Shown here: one piece after another, positions 1-7,152 of the stretch | How the letters are laid out: each line of letters opens with the position of its first letter | How positions within the stretch are numbered: the stretch's first letter is position 1 | Assembly (NCBI GenBank): GCA_002717505.1 | Contig: PBEB01000014.1 | Span: 122,314 to 160,771, forward strand | DNA: 38,458 nt | Direction of reading: 5' to 3' | From: Leptospiraceae bacterium | GTDB taxonomy: Bacteria > Spirochaetota > Leptospiria > Leptospirales > Leptonemataceae | Notes under the pieces: generated by a model | The model's database searches: none | What the model was told of the DNA's origin: nothing | The model's input: only the letters and a program-made list of their open reading frames with translations | Program-made: the position numbers and the translations under genes

Positions 1-331
1 CCTTCCTGATCATATCCTCTACCTTCGCGCGATAACCGGAATAATACTCAGTAAGAAACTCTTTTTCCTCCGGTGCCATCTTCTCGGCCAGCGAAGACCA
101 CACCGACGGATTTCTCAGCGAACGATTTAGATCGATGCATAATCGGCTCCATTTTCCCAATAAGATGGGTGCCTGTTTCGCACGAGCCAGTCTTCGCGCC
201 GCGGTAGCAGCATGGAGGTCATAGGCCAGATGCGTATCCAGGGAAGCCTTCGAGAAGTTCTCCAGGCATCGCGGATATAAACCAGAGGGTATGCGATTGC
301 TGGCATGTTCGCAGGTAACAATCAGGTTCAT
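1..331 (-). CDS. N-formylglutamate amidohydrolase family protein, 3' end cut by window edge
   Basis: The first 110 codons are present and the gene continues past base 1. Translating from ATG at 331 gives CEHASNRIP at residues 7-15, an Asp-x-His at 32-34 followed by YDLHAA, and SRLCIDLNRS at 62-71. These are the signatures of the N-formylglutamate amidohydrolase (HutG-type) fold, a metal-dependent amidase related to zinc carboxypeptidases. A purine-rich GAAGAAG lies just upstream of the ATG. The gene starts 8 bases after the stop of the GCS2 ligase gene, so the two are almost certainly one operon. There are no histidine-utilisation genes nearby, so a role in histidine breakdown is doubtful. 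In this context it more likely hydrolyses an amide or amino-acid conjugate made by the neighbouring ligases (inference). Confidence 0.8.
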   Translation of the reverse strand, partial: MNLIVTCEHASNRIPSGLYPRCLENFSKASLDTHLAYDLHAATAARRLARAKQAPILLGKWSRLCIDLNRSLRNPSVWSSLAEKMAPEEKEFLTEYYSGYRAKVEDMIRK

Positions 332-339
332 CGTCTTCT

Positions 340-1581
340 TCAGGACACAGGACTATAGGGAGGCAGAAGGGGTGAAGCAAACTGACCGTAAATCGCAGGA
401 ATATGGTCTCTAACCGATACAGGAGCGGAAGTAAGAATCGTTCCCATGGACAGCTCCAGAGGCTCTTTAATGCGGCGCGCCAGACTACCGCGAGACAACA
501 GAAACTCCACCGATCGGTCCAGCTTCATTTCTGAAGAGAAAGACATTCTTTCGCACAGGCTTTGCCAGGCCGATTCCGCAGTACCTGCTTGCAGTCCCAG
601 AAGCGAACAATAACTCGCATCCAGATCGGCGGAGCCTCCCTTGCGAAGCACTGACTGAAAGGTGTCCACAAGTAGATCCTGGCTGGCTGCTGCCTGCGCT
701 GAAAAATCAGACCATCGCTCTTCTACCAGGTTTCGCAGAACTTCTACAACCATGCAAGCGATGGCCATATCCATAGAAAGAGTCTCCTGCGTATCTATGA
801 CTCGAATCTCTATGGCATTTCGCTGGAACCTTGCAATGGCGCCTCTTGCATTTACCCATTCATCGCGGAGTATCCCTTCTGGATCTAGAGGCTCCAGATC
901 ATCATAGATCCTTTGCAATATCTTTTCATTGTATTCCGAAGGCTCAAAGACTGGCTCCGGAACCACCTGTCCTGAGACGGAGGGAACCCTGGCAGCATTC
1001 TGTCGGTAGACTTCCAGTCTATAATCAAGGAATCCAGTCCATCGATCTTCGCATATGGGCGAGCTGGCGGAGATGGCCGGAATAATGGGAAGCAGTACAC
1101 GGATGGCAGCCATCAACCTGGAGAACTCGTAATCGTCCTTAAAAGGAAAGTTCAAATGCATGCTCTGTAAGTTGGACCACCCATGACCGGAGCAATCAAA
1201 GATCCGGTCGAATGTCCTGTATATGGGACCATTTTCTCCAGGCCAGAGTACTGTCTCCTCAGGGCGCATGGACGGATGCATACCAGTACCCATTAAGGTA
1301 TAGCCATCCTTCTGGAGATCTGGAAGCAGGTTTTCCAGGTCTGTGCGAAGCCATTCGTAAGCCCGATCCACCGAGACAACTGGCGGTTCAGTCTTGATCT
1401 CGAGAACATGCGAAACCAGTTCATTGGACCAGGCTGTGCTTTGAAACTTCAGCTCATCCACTGGAGCGCCACCCTCATTCAGGATTCTGCTGACTTCGGG
1501 TCGAATCGCCAGGGTGCTCCTGTCCACGAGCATGTACTCCAGTTCTATTCCCAGGACTTCAAATAGTCCATATCGTTGCAT
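340..1581 (-). CDS. GCS2-type glutamate-cysteine ligase / carboxylate-amine ligase
   Basis: Predicted ATP-dependent ligase of the glutamine-synthetase fold that joins a carboxylate to an amine, classically glutamate to cysteine. About 413 residues, close to the usual length for the family. Visible motifs are GIELEYMLVD near residues 11-20, ELVSHVLEIKTEPP near 54-67, GTGMHPSM near 98-105, MHLNFPF near 141-147, and ARFQRNAIEIRVIDTQE near 250-266, which matches the family's C-terminal nucleotide/metal-binding strand. I chose the ATG at 1581; a TTG at 1614 would add 11 residues but has no ribosome binding site. The product may not be gamma-glutamylcysteine, since no glutathione synthetase is visible and GCS2 proteins beside ATP-grasp ligases often act in other peptide-like pathways. 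Confidence 0.87.
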   Translation of the reverse strand: MQRYGLFEVLGIELEYMLVDRSTLAIRPEVSRILNEGGAPVDELKFQSTAWSNELVSHVLEIKTEPPVVSVDRAYEWLRTDLENLLPDLQKDGYTLMGTGMHPSMRPEETVLWPGENGPIYRTFDRIFDCSGHGWSNLQSMHLNFPFKDDYEFSRLMAAIRVLLPIIPAISASSPICEDRWTGFLDYRLEVYRQNAARVPSVSGQVVPEPVFEPSEYNEKILQRIYDDLEPLDPEGILRDEWVNARGAIARFQRNAIEIRVIDTQETLSMDMAIACMVVEVLRNLVEERWSDFSAQAAASQDLLVDTFQSVLRKGGSADLDASYCSLLGLQAGTAESAWQSLCERMSFSSEMKLDRSVEFLLSRGSLARRIKEPLELSMGTILTSAPVSVRDHIPAIYGQFASPLLPPYSPVS

Positions 1582-1686
1582 GGCCTCATGTTGTTTCGCT
1601 CCCCGGGCTGCCAAGCTGATTAATAGATTTTTTTGATGTCTCCTATACGATGACCGGGACCTGTCCGGCCGTGCCCCTCAACAAAG

Positions 1687-1896
1687 GTCTGAGTCTACCG
1701 GAGAGCTCTCTACCTACAATCGTCTGGAACTTACCACGAAATTCTGCTACGGACAGGCGCCTGAAACCCATCACGAAAGGCCACTACGGACAAACGTCTG
1801 AAACCCATCACGAAAGGCCCCGACGACCAAACGTCCGAAACCCATCACGAAAGGCCGGTACGGACAAGCGGCTGGAGCTTATCATTGTACTCTGCA
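1687..1896. repeat. Degenerate tandem array, 37-bp period
   Basis: The core GAAACCCATCACGAAAGGCC occurs exactly at 1763-1782, 1800-1819 and 1837-1856, spaced by 37 bases. The bases between cores are also conserved (CTACGGACAAACGTCT-like). Poorer copies flank it: one starting near 1722, a 35-base version starting near 1687, and a partial one near 1873. The centre is nearly identical and the edges are decayed, as expected for a minisatellite that expands from its middle. There are no unique spacers, so it is not a CRISPR array. Confidence 0.85.
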
Positions 1897-2102
1897 GACA
1901 GGCCCAGGCAACCTGTGACGATATGGAACTGTCGGAATGTCGCCCGTAACCATCCTGAAGTCCAACCAATGGATGAAGCCGGGATTCCATTCATTGCCAG
2001 ATACCTGGGTACAAGTCGTCCGGATCTCTAATACAGTAGTCATTGTCTCCCATGGGCCCAGTTACGTATCAACGCTTTCGGTTCGCCCAATGCCACAAAT
2101 GC

Positions 2103-2131
2103 TTGACCTGGAATCACTCCGGGTCTGAAAT
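2103..2131 (+). promoter_or_regulatory. Possible sigma-70-type promoter for the coiled-coil gene
   Basis: TTGACC at 2103-2108 and TGAAAT at 2126-2131 are separated by 17 bases. The -35 matches five of six consensus bases and the -10 four of six. Transcription would start near 2138, giving a leader of about 24 bases that contains the AGGGAG ribosome binding site before the ATG at 2162. Confidence 0.35.
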
Positions 2132-2161
2132 CCTGTACGTAACTTTCACAGGGAGCAGATC

Positions 2162-2656
2162 ATGAATCAATGGTTACTTATGATTCTACTATGTCTGGGT
2201 ACCTTTATGGTAGCCAGTCCACTGATGGCCGATTCGGAAGAAGAGACTGAAGAAGTGGAAAATGTAGAAGAAGAACTTGAGCAGACAGAGGACAGACTTG
2301 ATAAGGCAACCGGCCTTGAGCGAAAGATCCAGCGACTGAATGAGATCGCCGACCAACTCGAAGCCAAAGGAAAAACGGAGCAGGCCAACCGTCTGCGCGA
2401 GAAGATCAAAATGGCCGAGGAAAAGCTCGCATCCAAAAGGGAAAAGATCCAGGCGAAGCAAGAAAAGCTAAGAGAAAAAAAGAATAAAGAGAAAGGAAAG
2501 CCTGATGACGCTGGCCCACCGGACGGCAAAGGAAAGCCGGACCATGCCGGACCAAAGGATGGCAAAGGCAAGCCCGAGGGTACGGGCAAACCGGAGAAAG
2601 CGGGACCACCGGATGGAAAAGGTAAGCCAGAAAATGCCGGGCCCAAAAACAAATAA
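2162..2656 (+). CDS. Exported coiled-coil protein with Lys/Gly/Pro-rich repeat tail
   Basis: A 164-residue protein of unknown function. Residues 1-23 form a signal peptide (hydrophobic LLMILLCLGTFMVASP, likely cleaved after LMA). Residues 25-50 are very acidic, 40-110 are a charged Leu/Glu/Lys coiled coil with heptad-like spacing, and 108-164 are a low-complexity tail with imperfect repeats of the type PDGKGKPxxAGP, about five copies. The tail is strongly basic, while the N-terminus is acidic. AGGGAG lies 8 bases before the ATG. It is followed after 18 bases by a second small exported gene and then a terminator, so the two form a unit. It sits between two amidoligase gene pairs; the Lys-rich tail could be a substrate for them, but nothing in the sequence proves that. 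Confidence 0.75.
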   Translation: MNQWLLMILLCLGTFMVASPLMADSEEETEEVENVEEELEQTEDRLDKATGLERKIQRLNEIADQLEAKGKTEQANRLREKIKMAEEKLASKREKIQAKQEKLREKKNKEKGKPDDAGPPDGKGKPDHAGPKDGKGKPEGTGKPEKAGPPDGKGKPENAGPKNK

Positions 2657-2674
2657 CCCCATCAGGAGACTACT

Positions 2675-2830
2675 ATGTTCAGGACACTCACACTACTAAT
2701 TCTACTGGGTTTCGCACCCATCTACTTGCACTGCCCGGAAAATCAGGCTCCTCAGGAAGATGTAAAGATCACACCTGAGAACGCTGATGAACAGGCGGAC
2801 CAACTTTTAAAAGACATAGAAGAACTCTAA
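2675..2830 (+). CDS. Small exported protein, possible lipoprotein (51 aa)
   Basis: ATG at 2675 follows AGGAG with good spacing. The first 18 residues (MFRTLTLLILLGFAPIYL) form a signal sequence ending in HC, so Cys20 may be lipidated, although His at -1 is unusual even for the relaxed spirochaetal lipobox. The mature part (about 31 residues) is polar and acidic and ends in the helix-like DQLLKDIEEL. It is cotranscribed with the upstream coiled-coil gene (18-base gap), and a hairpin terminator follows immediately. I do not recognise a family. Confidence 0.6.
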   Translation: MFRTLTLLILLGFAPIYLHCPENQAPQEDVKITPENADEQADQLLKDIEEL

Positions 2831-2836
2831 TTGCAG

Positions 2837-2871
2837 GGCCCCGGTGCAGTACGTCGGGGCCTCAATATTTT
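2837..2871 (+). terminator. Rho-independent-type terminator
   Basis: A perfect 7-bp stem GGCCCCG (2837-2843) / CGGGGCC (2855-2861) with an 11-base loop is followed by the T-rich TCAATATTTT. It sits 6 bases after the stop of the small exported gene. It also lies between convergent genes and could serve the leftward RimK-like gene only poorly. Confidence 0.6.
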
Positions 2872-2881
2872 AATGGTTTCC

Positions 2882-4366
2882 CTACCATGGCTCTACATTG
2901 TAGGACCGTTTTCCCTCAGTGCGTTGCTGAACCCGTCGAAGAAAATCGTCCATAATTATGCGATAAAGTTCCTGACCCAGCACTTCATCTTCGCAGTCGC
3001 CATCGATGCTGGGATTGTCGTTCACTTCAATTACGTAAGCTTTGCCACCGGAGTACTTCAGATCCACTCCGTACAGGCCATCCCCAATCAAATTGGCGGC
3101 CCTCAGGGCCGTACGAACCACTTCTTGCGGCGCATCTTCAACGGCCAGACACTCAACATCTCCGTAATCCTGCTGTCCGGCCTCATCTTTGTTCATAACT
3201 TGCCAGTGCCCGCGGGCCATGAAATACTTACACACATAGAGAGGAGTTCGGTTCAGAATGCCAACTCTCCAGTCAAAGTCTGTAGGCAAGAATTCCTGGG
3301 CAATAAACAGGTCTGATTTGCTCAGAATAGACTCCGCCTGGTTAGCCAGGCTCTCTGGATCCCGTGCCTTGACCACTCCCTGCGAAAAGGAGCTGTCCGG
3401 TTCTTTCAAAATCACAGGAAATCCAAGGTTGGCTTCCAGGCCCTGGAGGTTCCCTCGATGCGCAATCAAAGTCCGGGGAGTGCGAATTCGATAGCGAGTC
3501 AGAAGCTCGGCCAGGTAAACTTTGTTGGTGCATCTGAGGATACTCAGTGGATCATCGATGACTACAAGTCCTTCGCCCAGAGCCTTTCGCGCAAACCGAT
3601 AGGTATGATGATTTACAGCCGTGGTCTCGCGAATAAAAAGTGCATCAAACTCGGAAAGCCGACCATAGTCTTCGCGAGTAAGAAACTCCACATAGAAGCC
3701 CTTTTCTTCCGCAGCTTTCTGAAATCGCCCGAGCGCCGTGCTGTCGGAAGGAGGCTGGTCTTCGTCAGGATTATGCAAAATAGCCATATCATACCGGGGC
3801 ACCGCTCGACGGCTTTGAAATCGCTTTCGCGAGAAAAACTCGATGGTCTTTTCCCTGGCAAAATCCCTGTGTTCCTCGGTCACCTCTCCGGCTGGTATTG
3901 GGCTGATGCCGCGGATCATCCAGCGCTGACTCTTCTTCCAGAATTGAACTCGGAGAAATGGGGAAGGAAAAAGGCGAAAAAGCTGACCTGCCAGCTTTTC
4001 ATACTTCGATGCCATGTTGTGGCCGAAGTAGATGCTCAGCGTAAACTCATCGGACTGAAGACCCTTAAGACCGCGTTGAATCAATTGATCCAGTTCTTCG
4101 GTGTAGTTGCGAATGATCGATTGATCCTTCAGGTCCTGTATTGTAGAGACAGCCGGCAAAGGCTTTTGCCCTCGTGCTGCAGCCAGGAGTGATACATAAT
4201 AACCTGTGCTCTGGTATTTATAGGAACGACAGAGGTTAAAAACACGGATGCCGCGAAGCTCACTGTATTTTGGGTCAGAAAGATACGATTTAGCCTCTAC
4301 CACTTCAATGCCGGGAATGGAATGCAGCCATTCCGTTTTCTTGCTAACTACTGCGATAGCCTGCAT
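2882..4366 (-). CDS. RimK-family ATP-grasp ligase with RLAN-type N-terminal domain
   Basis: Predicted to form an amide bond between a carboxylate and an amine using ATP, like RimK, which adds glutamates to protein S6. The 494 residues are longer than RimK (about 300). Residues 1-165 form an extra N-terminal domain matching the RLAN (RimK-like ATP-grasp N-terminal) type, with FNLCRSYKYQSTGYYVSLLA at 43-62. The ATP-grasp part spans about 190-480: DDPLSILRCTNKVYLAELL at 271-289, ATP-binding Lys321 in VILKEPDSSFSQGVVK, GVDLK with Asp435, and metal ligands in VIEVNDNPS (Glu447, Asn449). The start ATG directly abuts the stop of the C39-like peptidase gene (TAGATG) and is preceded by GGAAGAG, so translation is probably coupled. 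The true substrate is unknown. Confidence 0.88.
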   Translation of the reverse strand: MQAIAVVSKKTEWLHSIPGIEVVEAKSYLSDPKYSELRGIRVFNLCRSYKYQSTGYYVSLLAAARGQKPLPAVSTIQDLKDQSIIRNYTEELDQLIQRGLKGLQSDEFTLSIYFGHNMASKYEKLAGQLFRLFPSPFLRVQFWKKSQRWMIRGISPIPAGEVTEEHRDFAREKTIEFFSRKRFQSRRAVPRYDMAILHNPDEDQPPSDSTALGRFQKAAEEKGFYVEFLTREDYGRLSEFDALFIRETTAVNHHTYRFARKALGEGLVVIDDPLSILRCTNKVYLAELLTRYRIRTPRTLIAHRGNLQGLEANLGFPVILKEPDSSFSQGVVKARDPESLANQAESILSKSDLFIAQEFLPTDFDWRVGILNRTPLYVCKYFMARGHWQVMNKDEAGQQDYGDVECLAVEDAPQEVVRTALRAANLIGDGLYGVDLKYSGGKAYVIEVNDNPSIDGDCEDEVLGQELYRIIMDDFLRRVQQRTEGKRSYNVEPW

Positions 4367-5107
4367 CTATTTGTTCTCTTCCTTGCGCCCGAGGATTAGC
4401 AGGTTCGCGTCGTAAGTCAGAATGCCCAATAGTATGGAGTTGATCAATCGGTCCATATGAACGGGATATAAATGGCCAGGCGAAAGCGGAGATGGCTTAT
4501 AAGGGTCCGCCACCAGTACCTTTCGATCCTCCTTGTTATAACCACACAGAACAACAAAGTGCCCGGAAGGAATGCCTCTTACATCATCGTAATCATAGTC
4601 CAGTTCGTTGCCGAACTCACGGGCCGAGCGATAGAGGTAGGTTGAACTGAGACCGGTCAATATGGGAGTCCGCTTTTTTAACAATCTGCGAATCAACGAT
4701 GGACTTAGGTCTTCCAGTAAGAGACGTCCTCCTCGATCCAGGAATTCCACATAAGCTCTGGTGGCAAAATCCAGCTTGGAATCTTTCTTCAGGCGGGCCT
4801 GTTCCTGAAGTTTCGCACGAAGCTCATCTCTTGTTAAGGCAAACCAGGTGGGATCAAATACCTGAAGATTGTAAGAATAGATGCTGGCCGAAAATCCGTT
4901 TCGCAGAGCATGGCAGCCAAGCTGCACTGCCAGAGTGCCTCCTTCCCGGAGATAATCCACTTCGGCGATTACTTCCTGCAAATCCTTATTCCAGCCCAGA
5001 TAACGGTACACCGCATGAAGACAGGTCGGACCACAGGTATAGTCATCCGGTTGTTGCTGGATTTCCAGTCGCAGCAGTTCATCCATTGGAGGAAGATCTA
5101 GGCTCAT
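4367..5107 (-). CDS. C39-like (papain-fold) peptidase
   Basis: A 246-residue cysteine-peptidase-like protein. QQQPDDYTCGPTCLHAVY at residues 17-34 supplies oxyanion Gln19 and nucleophile Cys25. GHFVVLCGYN at 182-191 supplies His183, and VADPYKPSP gives Asp201. All catalytic positions are therefore present. There is no signal peptide or membrane segment, so it is not a bacteriocin exporter of the usual C39-ABC kind. It is the first gene of a two-gene operon with the ATP-grasp ligase and abuts it without a gap. A peptidase beside an amidoligase suggests trimming, or transfer, of a peptide or amino-acid conjugate (inference). It could also be a transglutaminase-like or amide-forming enzyme using the same triad. 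Confidence 0.82.
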   Translation of the reverse strand: MSLDLPPMDELLRLEIQQQPDDYTCGPTCLHAVYRYLGWNKDLQEVIAEVDYLREGGTLAVQLGCHALRNGFSASIYSYNLQVFDPTWFALTRDELRAKLQEQARLKKDSKLDFATRAYVEFLDRGGRLLLEDLSPSLIRRLLKKRTPILTGLSSTYLYRSAREFGNELDYDYDDVRGIPSGHFVVLCGYNKEDRKVLVADPYKPSPLSPGHLYPVHMDRLINSILLGILTYDANLLILGRKEENK

Positions 5108-5373
5108 TCTTCGCGCAAAGCAGTCCGCCGGCCCGGGATGTCAACTCAATCTACTGCCGAGCTCAAAATCTCAGTTTATCGAAAGCCGTGATTCGCACAT
5201 CAGCCCATCCGCGGAGGAGTAAATGCATATCGGGCATAGCGAGGAAATGAGTGGAGTTCTCTGGCGGTGATCCTCTATCTCTTCCCAACCGGCCCTATCT
5301 TTCGGTAAACCAGCCGTAGCCCCAGGACCGGTATCCGGTTTACGAAGAGGGCCCTTTTCGCGTAATTGACTCA
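5108..5373. other. Divergent intergenic region with hairpins
   Basis: It separates the leftward peptidase gene from the rightward membrane-protein gene. It contains a 15-codon open frame with an ideal ribosome binding site (listed separately) and a 7-bp perfect inverted repeat, GTAAACC 5305-5311 / GGTTTAC 5337-5343, which encloses a smaller ACCGG/CCGGT stem. This structure ends 30 bases before the ATG at 5374. No clear promoter was seen on either strand. Confidence 0.45.
5223..5270 (+). CDS. Possible 15-codon leader peptide
   Basis: GGAGGAG at 5213-5219 stands at ideal distance before ATG 5223, and the frame runs 15 codons (MHIGHSEEMSGVLWR) to a TGA at 5268-5270. This is one of the best Shine-Dalgarno sites in the window, yet the frame is tiny. 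It lies about 100 bases before the voltage-sensor-like gene, and the inverted repeat at 5305-5343 lies between them, an arrangement seen in translated leaders. Chance is a real alternative. Confidence 0.3.
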   Translation: MHIGHSEEMSGVLWR

Positions 5374-6759
5374 ATGGTACTGGATTTTCGACGGATCAAA
5401 GAACGGGGCTGGTCTCTCCGTTTGATCTGGGATCTGTTCATGATTTTCATTGCTGTAGTCAACCTTGCAATGATTCTGTTCGATCTCACCTATTTCTTTC
5501 TCAGGCCACATTATCGCTCTTCAGCTCCCCAACTGGTTCAGTTTTATGATCCATTCAAAGGTGTAGAACCCAATCCAGAATTCCAGGAATACACAGCACT
5601 TGCATCAGAGTACTTTCAAACCGAGGCCCCGGAAGATGCGCTGTATCGCCAGGAACTGGCAACCCTTTCTGAGGAACTAGGTAGTACATATCGAGAGTTC
5701 TTTGAAGCAAGCGGCCAGTGGGAAGCAATACGTTCCATGGCATCCGATATGAATCATGCCCTACCAGAGTCGGATCAGGTTTCTTCCACGCGCCGGTATC
5801 GCCTTCAGGATGTGGGTCCTGCATTCTGGCTTCAGCTCGGGAAAGAAAAGCAGCAAAGCATCTATGATGAAAAGATTCAGCCTACATTCGAAAGTGTATA
5901 CTATCGCCACAGACAACTGGACGGAAGCTTTGTGGATCGATTTATATTTTTTGATGCTCCGTTTCTAATACTTTTCCTTCTTGAATTTCTTGGTCGCTGG
6001 ATCCTTACTGTTCGTCGCAGGGAACTGGAACGCTGGTGGCTGTTTCCCGTGTACAACTGGTATGATATCCTTGGATTGATTCCCTTCGCGTACTTTCGAA
6101 TCTTTCGCCTTGTGCGGATACTCTCCATCTACGTTCGACTGCATCGGAGTGAACTGACTACCGTTGGTCAGGATATTTTCAGTCGCACCTTTAGCAGATA
6201 TTCGAATATCATAACGGAAGAGCTTTCTGATCGAGTGGCTGTGCGAATCCTGGCCGAAATGCAAGCAGAAATACGAGTAGGCGCCTCACTTGATATTGTT
6301 TTGCAGGCATTACGCGAAAAGCGCGAGCCTCTGAAGGAAATCCTTATTGAAACATTACAGAATTTCAGCACGGACTCACCTGCACTGGATGAAACCAGAG
6401 CTCTACTCTCTGCCAGTCTGGATCGAGCGGCTGGAAATGTACCCTCTTTACGATTTGTCCCGGACTTTATCAAAACCACTCTAACCAGAGAAATCGGACT
6501 TGCGGTGTTTGATGCTATGAATGAAAGCCTGGTGGAAGCATGGCAAAACGAAACCGGTGCACAGCTAATCTCCGAGGCTGTGGATTTTGCTCTGGAAGAA
6601 ATGAATCACCCGACCACAGGTCAGAAGGCAGATTACCTTTATCGCGAGATCGCCATCGAAGTCATTGAAAACCTGAAAGAGGCAGTGGCCGTCAAGCAAT
6701 GGGCTCAGAAGAACTCTTACAATTCCGAGGATTCGGAAAGCCACCGGACGCTTGACTGA
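5374..6759 (+). CDS. Membrane protein with voltage-sensor-like helices and no pore
   Basis: A 461-residue protein. Helix 1 spans about 17-43. A hydrophilic segment of about 145 residues follows. Helix 2 (190-213) carries Glu204 and Arg208 (FLLEFLGRW). Helix 3 (223-240) has Asp231 in NWYDILGLIP. Helix 4 is FRIFRLVRILSIYVRLHR (241-258), with Arg at every third position (242, 245, 248) and again at 255 and 258. That order and those charges resemble S1-S4 of an ion-transport-family voltage sensor. No S5, pore loop or selectivity filter follows; the last 200 residues are soluble, helical and charged. There is no obvious ribosome binding site at ATG 5374. A small gene follows 8 bases after the stop. 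It may instead be an unrelated four-helix protein. Confidence 0.6.
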   Translation: MVLDFRRIKERGWSLRLIWDLFMIFIAVVNLAMILFDLTYFFLRPHYRSSAPQLVQFYDPFKGVEPNPEFQEYTALASEYFQTEAPEDALYRQELATLSEELGSTYREFFEASGQWEAIRSMASDMNHALPESDQVSSTRRYRLQDVGPAFWLQLGKEKQQSIYDEKIQPTFESVYYRHRQLDGSFVDRFIFFDAPFLILFLLEFLGRWILTVRRRELERWWLFPVYNWYDILGLIPFAYFRIFRLVRILSIYVRLHRSELTTVGQDIFSRTFSRYSNIITEELSDRVAVRILAEMQAEIRVGASLDIVLQALREKREPLKEILIETLQNFSTDSPALDETRALLSASLDRAAGNVPSLRFVPDFIKTTLTREIGLAVFDAMNESLVEAWQNETGAQLISEAVDFALEEMNHPTTGQKADYLYREIAIEVIENLKEAVAVKQWAQKNSYNSEDSESHRTLD

Positions 6760-6767
6760 TCAGGGGA

Positions 6768-6956
6768 ATGCATCAATCTCTGACCATGCGCGTAGTTAAA
6801 ATGAAGGATGGAAAGAACTTTGGCATTGCCGATCTCTCATTTAAGGATCTGAAGGTCATCAAGGATGCCTGTGCTCTATACGGCACCCAGGGTTCGGCCC
6901 ACGGCAAAAAGATAGCCGAAGAAATCGAAAAGGCGATGGAGAAGATTGAAATCTGA
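6768..6956 (+). CDS. Small conserved-looking hypothetical protein
   Basis: A 62-codon frame, 8 bases after the voltage-sensor-like gene. The protein is soluble, with no signal or membrane segment. It begins with a beta-like stretch (MRVVKMKDGKNFGIADLSF) and ends with a Lys/Glu-rich amphipathic helix (GKKIAEEIEKAMEKIEI). The start is uncertain. AGGGG at 6762-6766 is too close to ATG 6768 and rather far from the in-frame ATG at 6786, so the protein may be 56 residues. The composition looks like a real folded small protein. I do not recognise the family. Confidence 0.6.
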   Translation: MHQSLTMRVVKMKDGKNFGIADLSFKDLKVIKDACALYGTQGSAHGKKIAEEIEKAMEKIEI

Positions 6957-7152
6957 ATTTGCTTCTACAGAGAATCGAATTCCGGCGATTTCGGAGCCGC
7001 CCCGGGATTGCAGTTTACAGATAACCCCGGCCTGGCTTTGGCTGGCAAGCCCTTGAAATCTGGCAGACAACCGCCTCAAACTGCATGGACGGTTGCGATA
7101 AATCTTTCTCAGCGATGAACGCCGGAGTGCCTCCCAACGTCTATATTCTGAT

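Larger units (their letters stand above)
1582..2161. other. 580-base gene-free region with a tandem array
   Basis: Lies between the minus-strand GCS2 ligase gene and the plus-strand coiled-coil gene, so it holds two divergent promoters. Its middle is the 37-bp tandem array described separately. The open frame across it on the plus strand is not believable as protein, because 37 is not a multiple of three and each copy is read in a different frame. From about 1900 to 2100 I see nothing recognisable. Confidence 0.7.

Noticed and set aside
1687-1896. CRISPR array
   Set aside because: The 37-bp units are contiguous with no unique spacers, and no cas genes are present.
2167-2652. A 161-residue minus-strand open frame rich in Ser/Phe/Pro opposite the coiled-coil gene
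   Set aside because: It arises from the low-complexity tail read backwards; the plus strand has signal peptide, ribosome binding site and terminator.
3458-4192. A 244-residue plus-strand open frame opposite the ATP-grasp ligase gene
   Set aside because: Antisense to a gene with intact catalytic motifs; no family resemblance.
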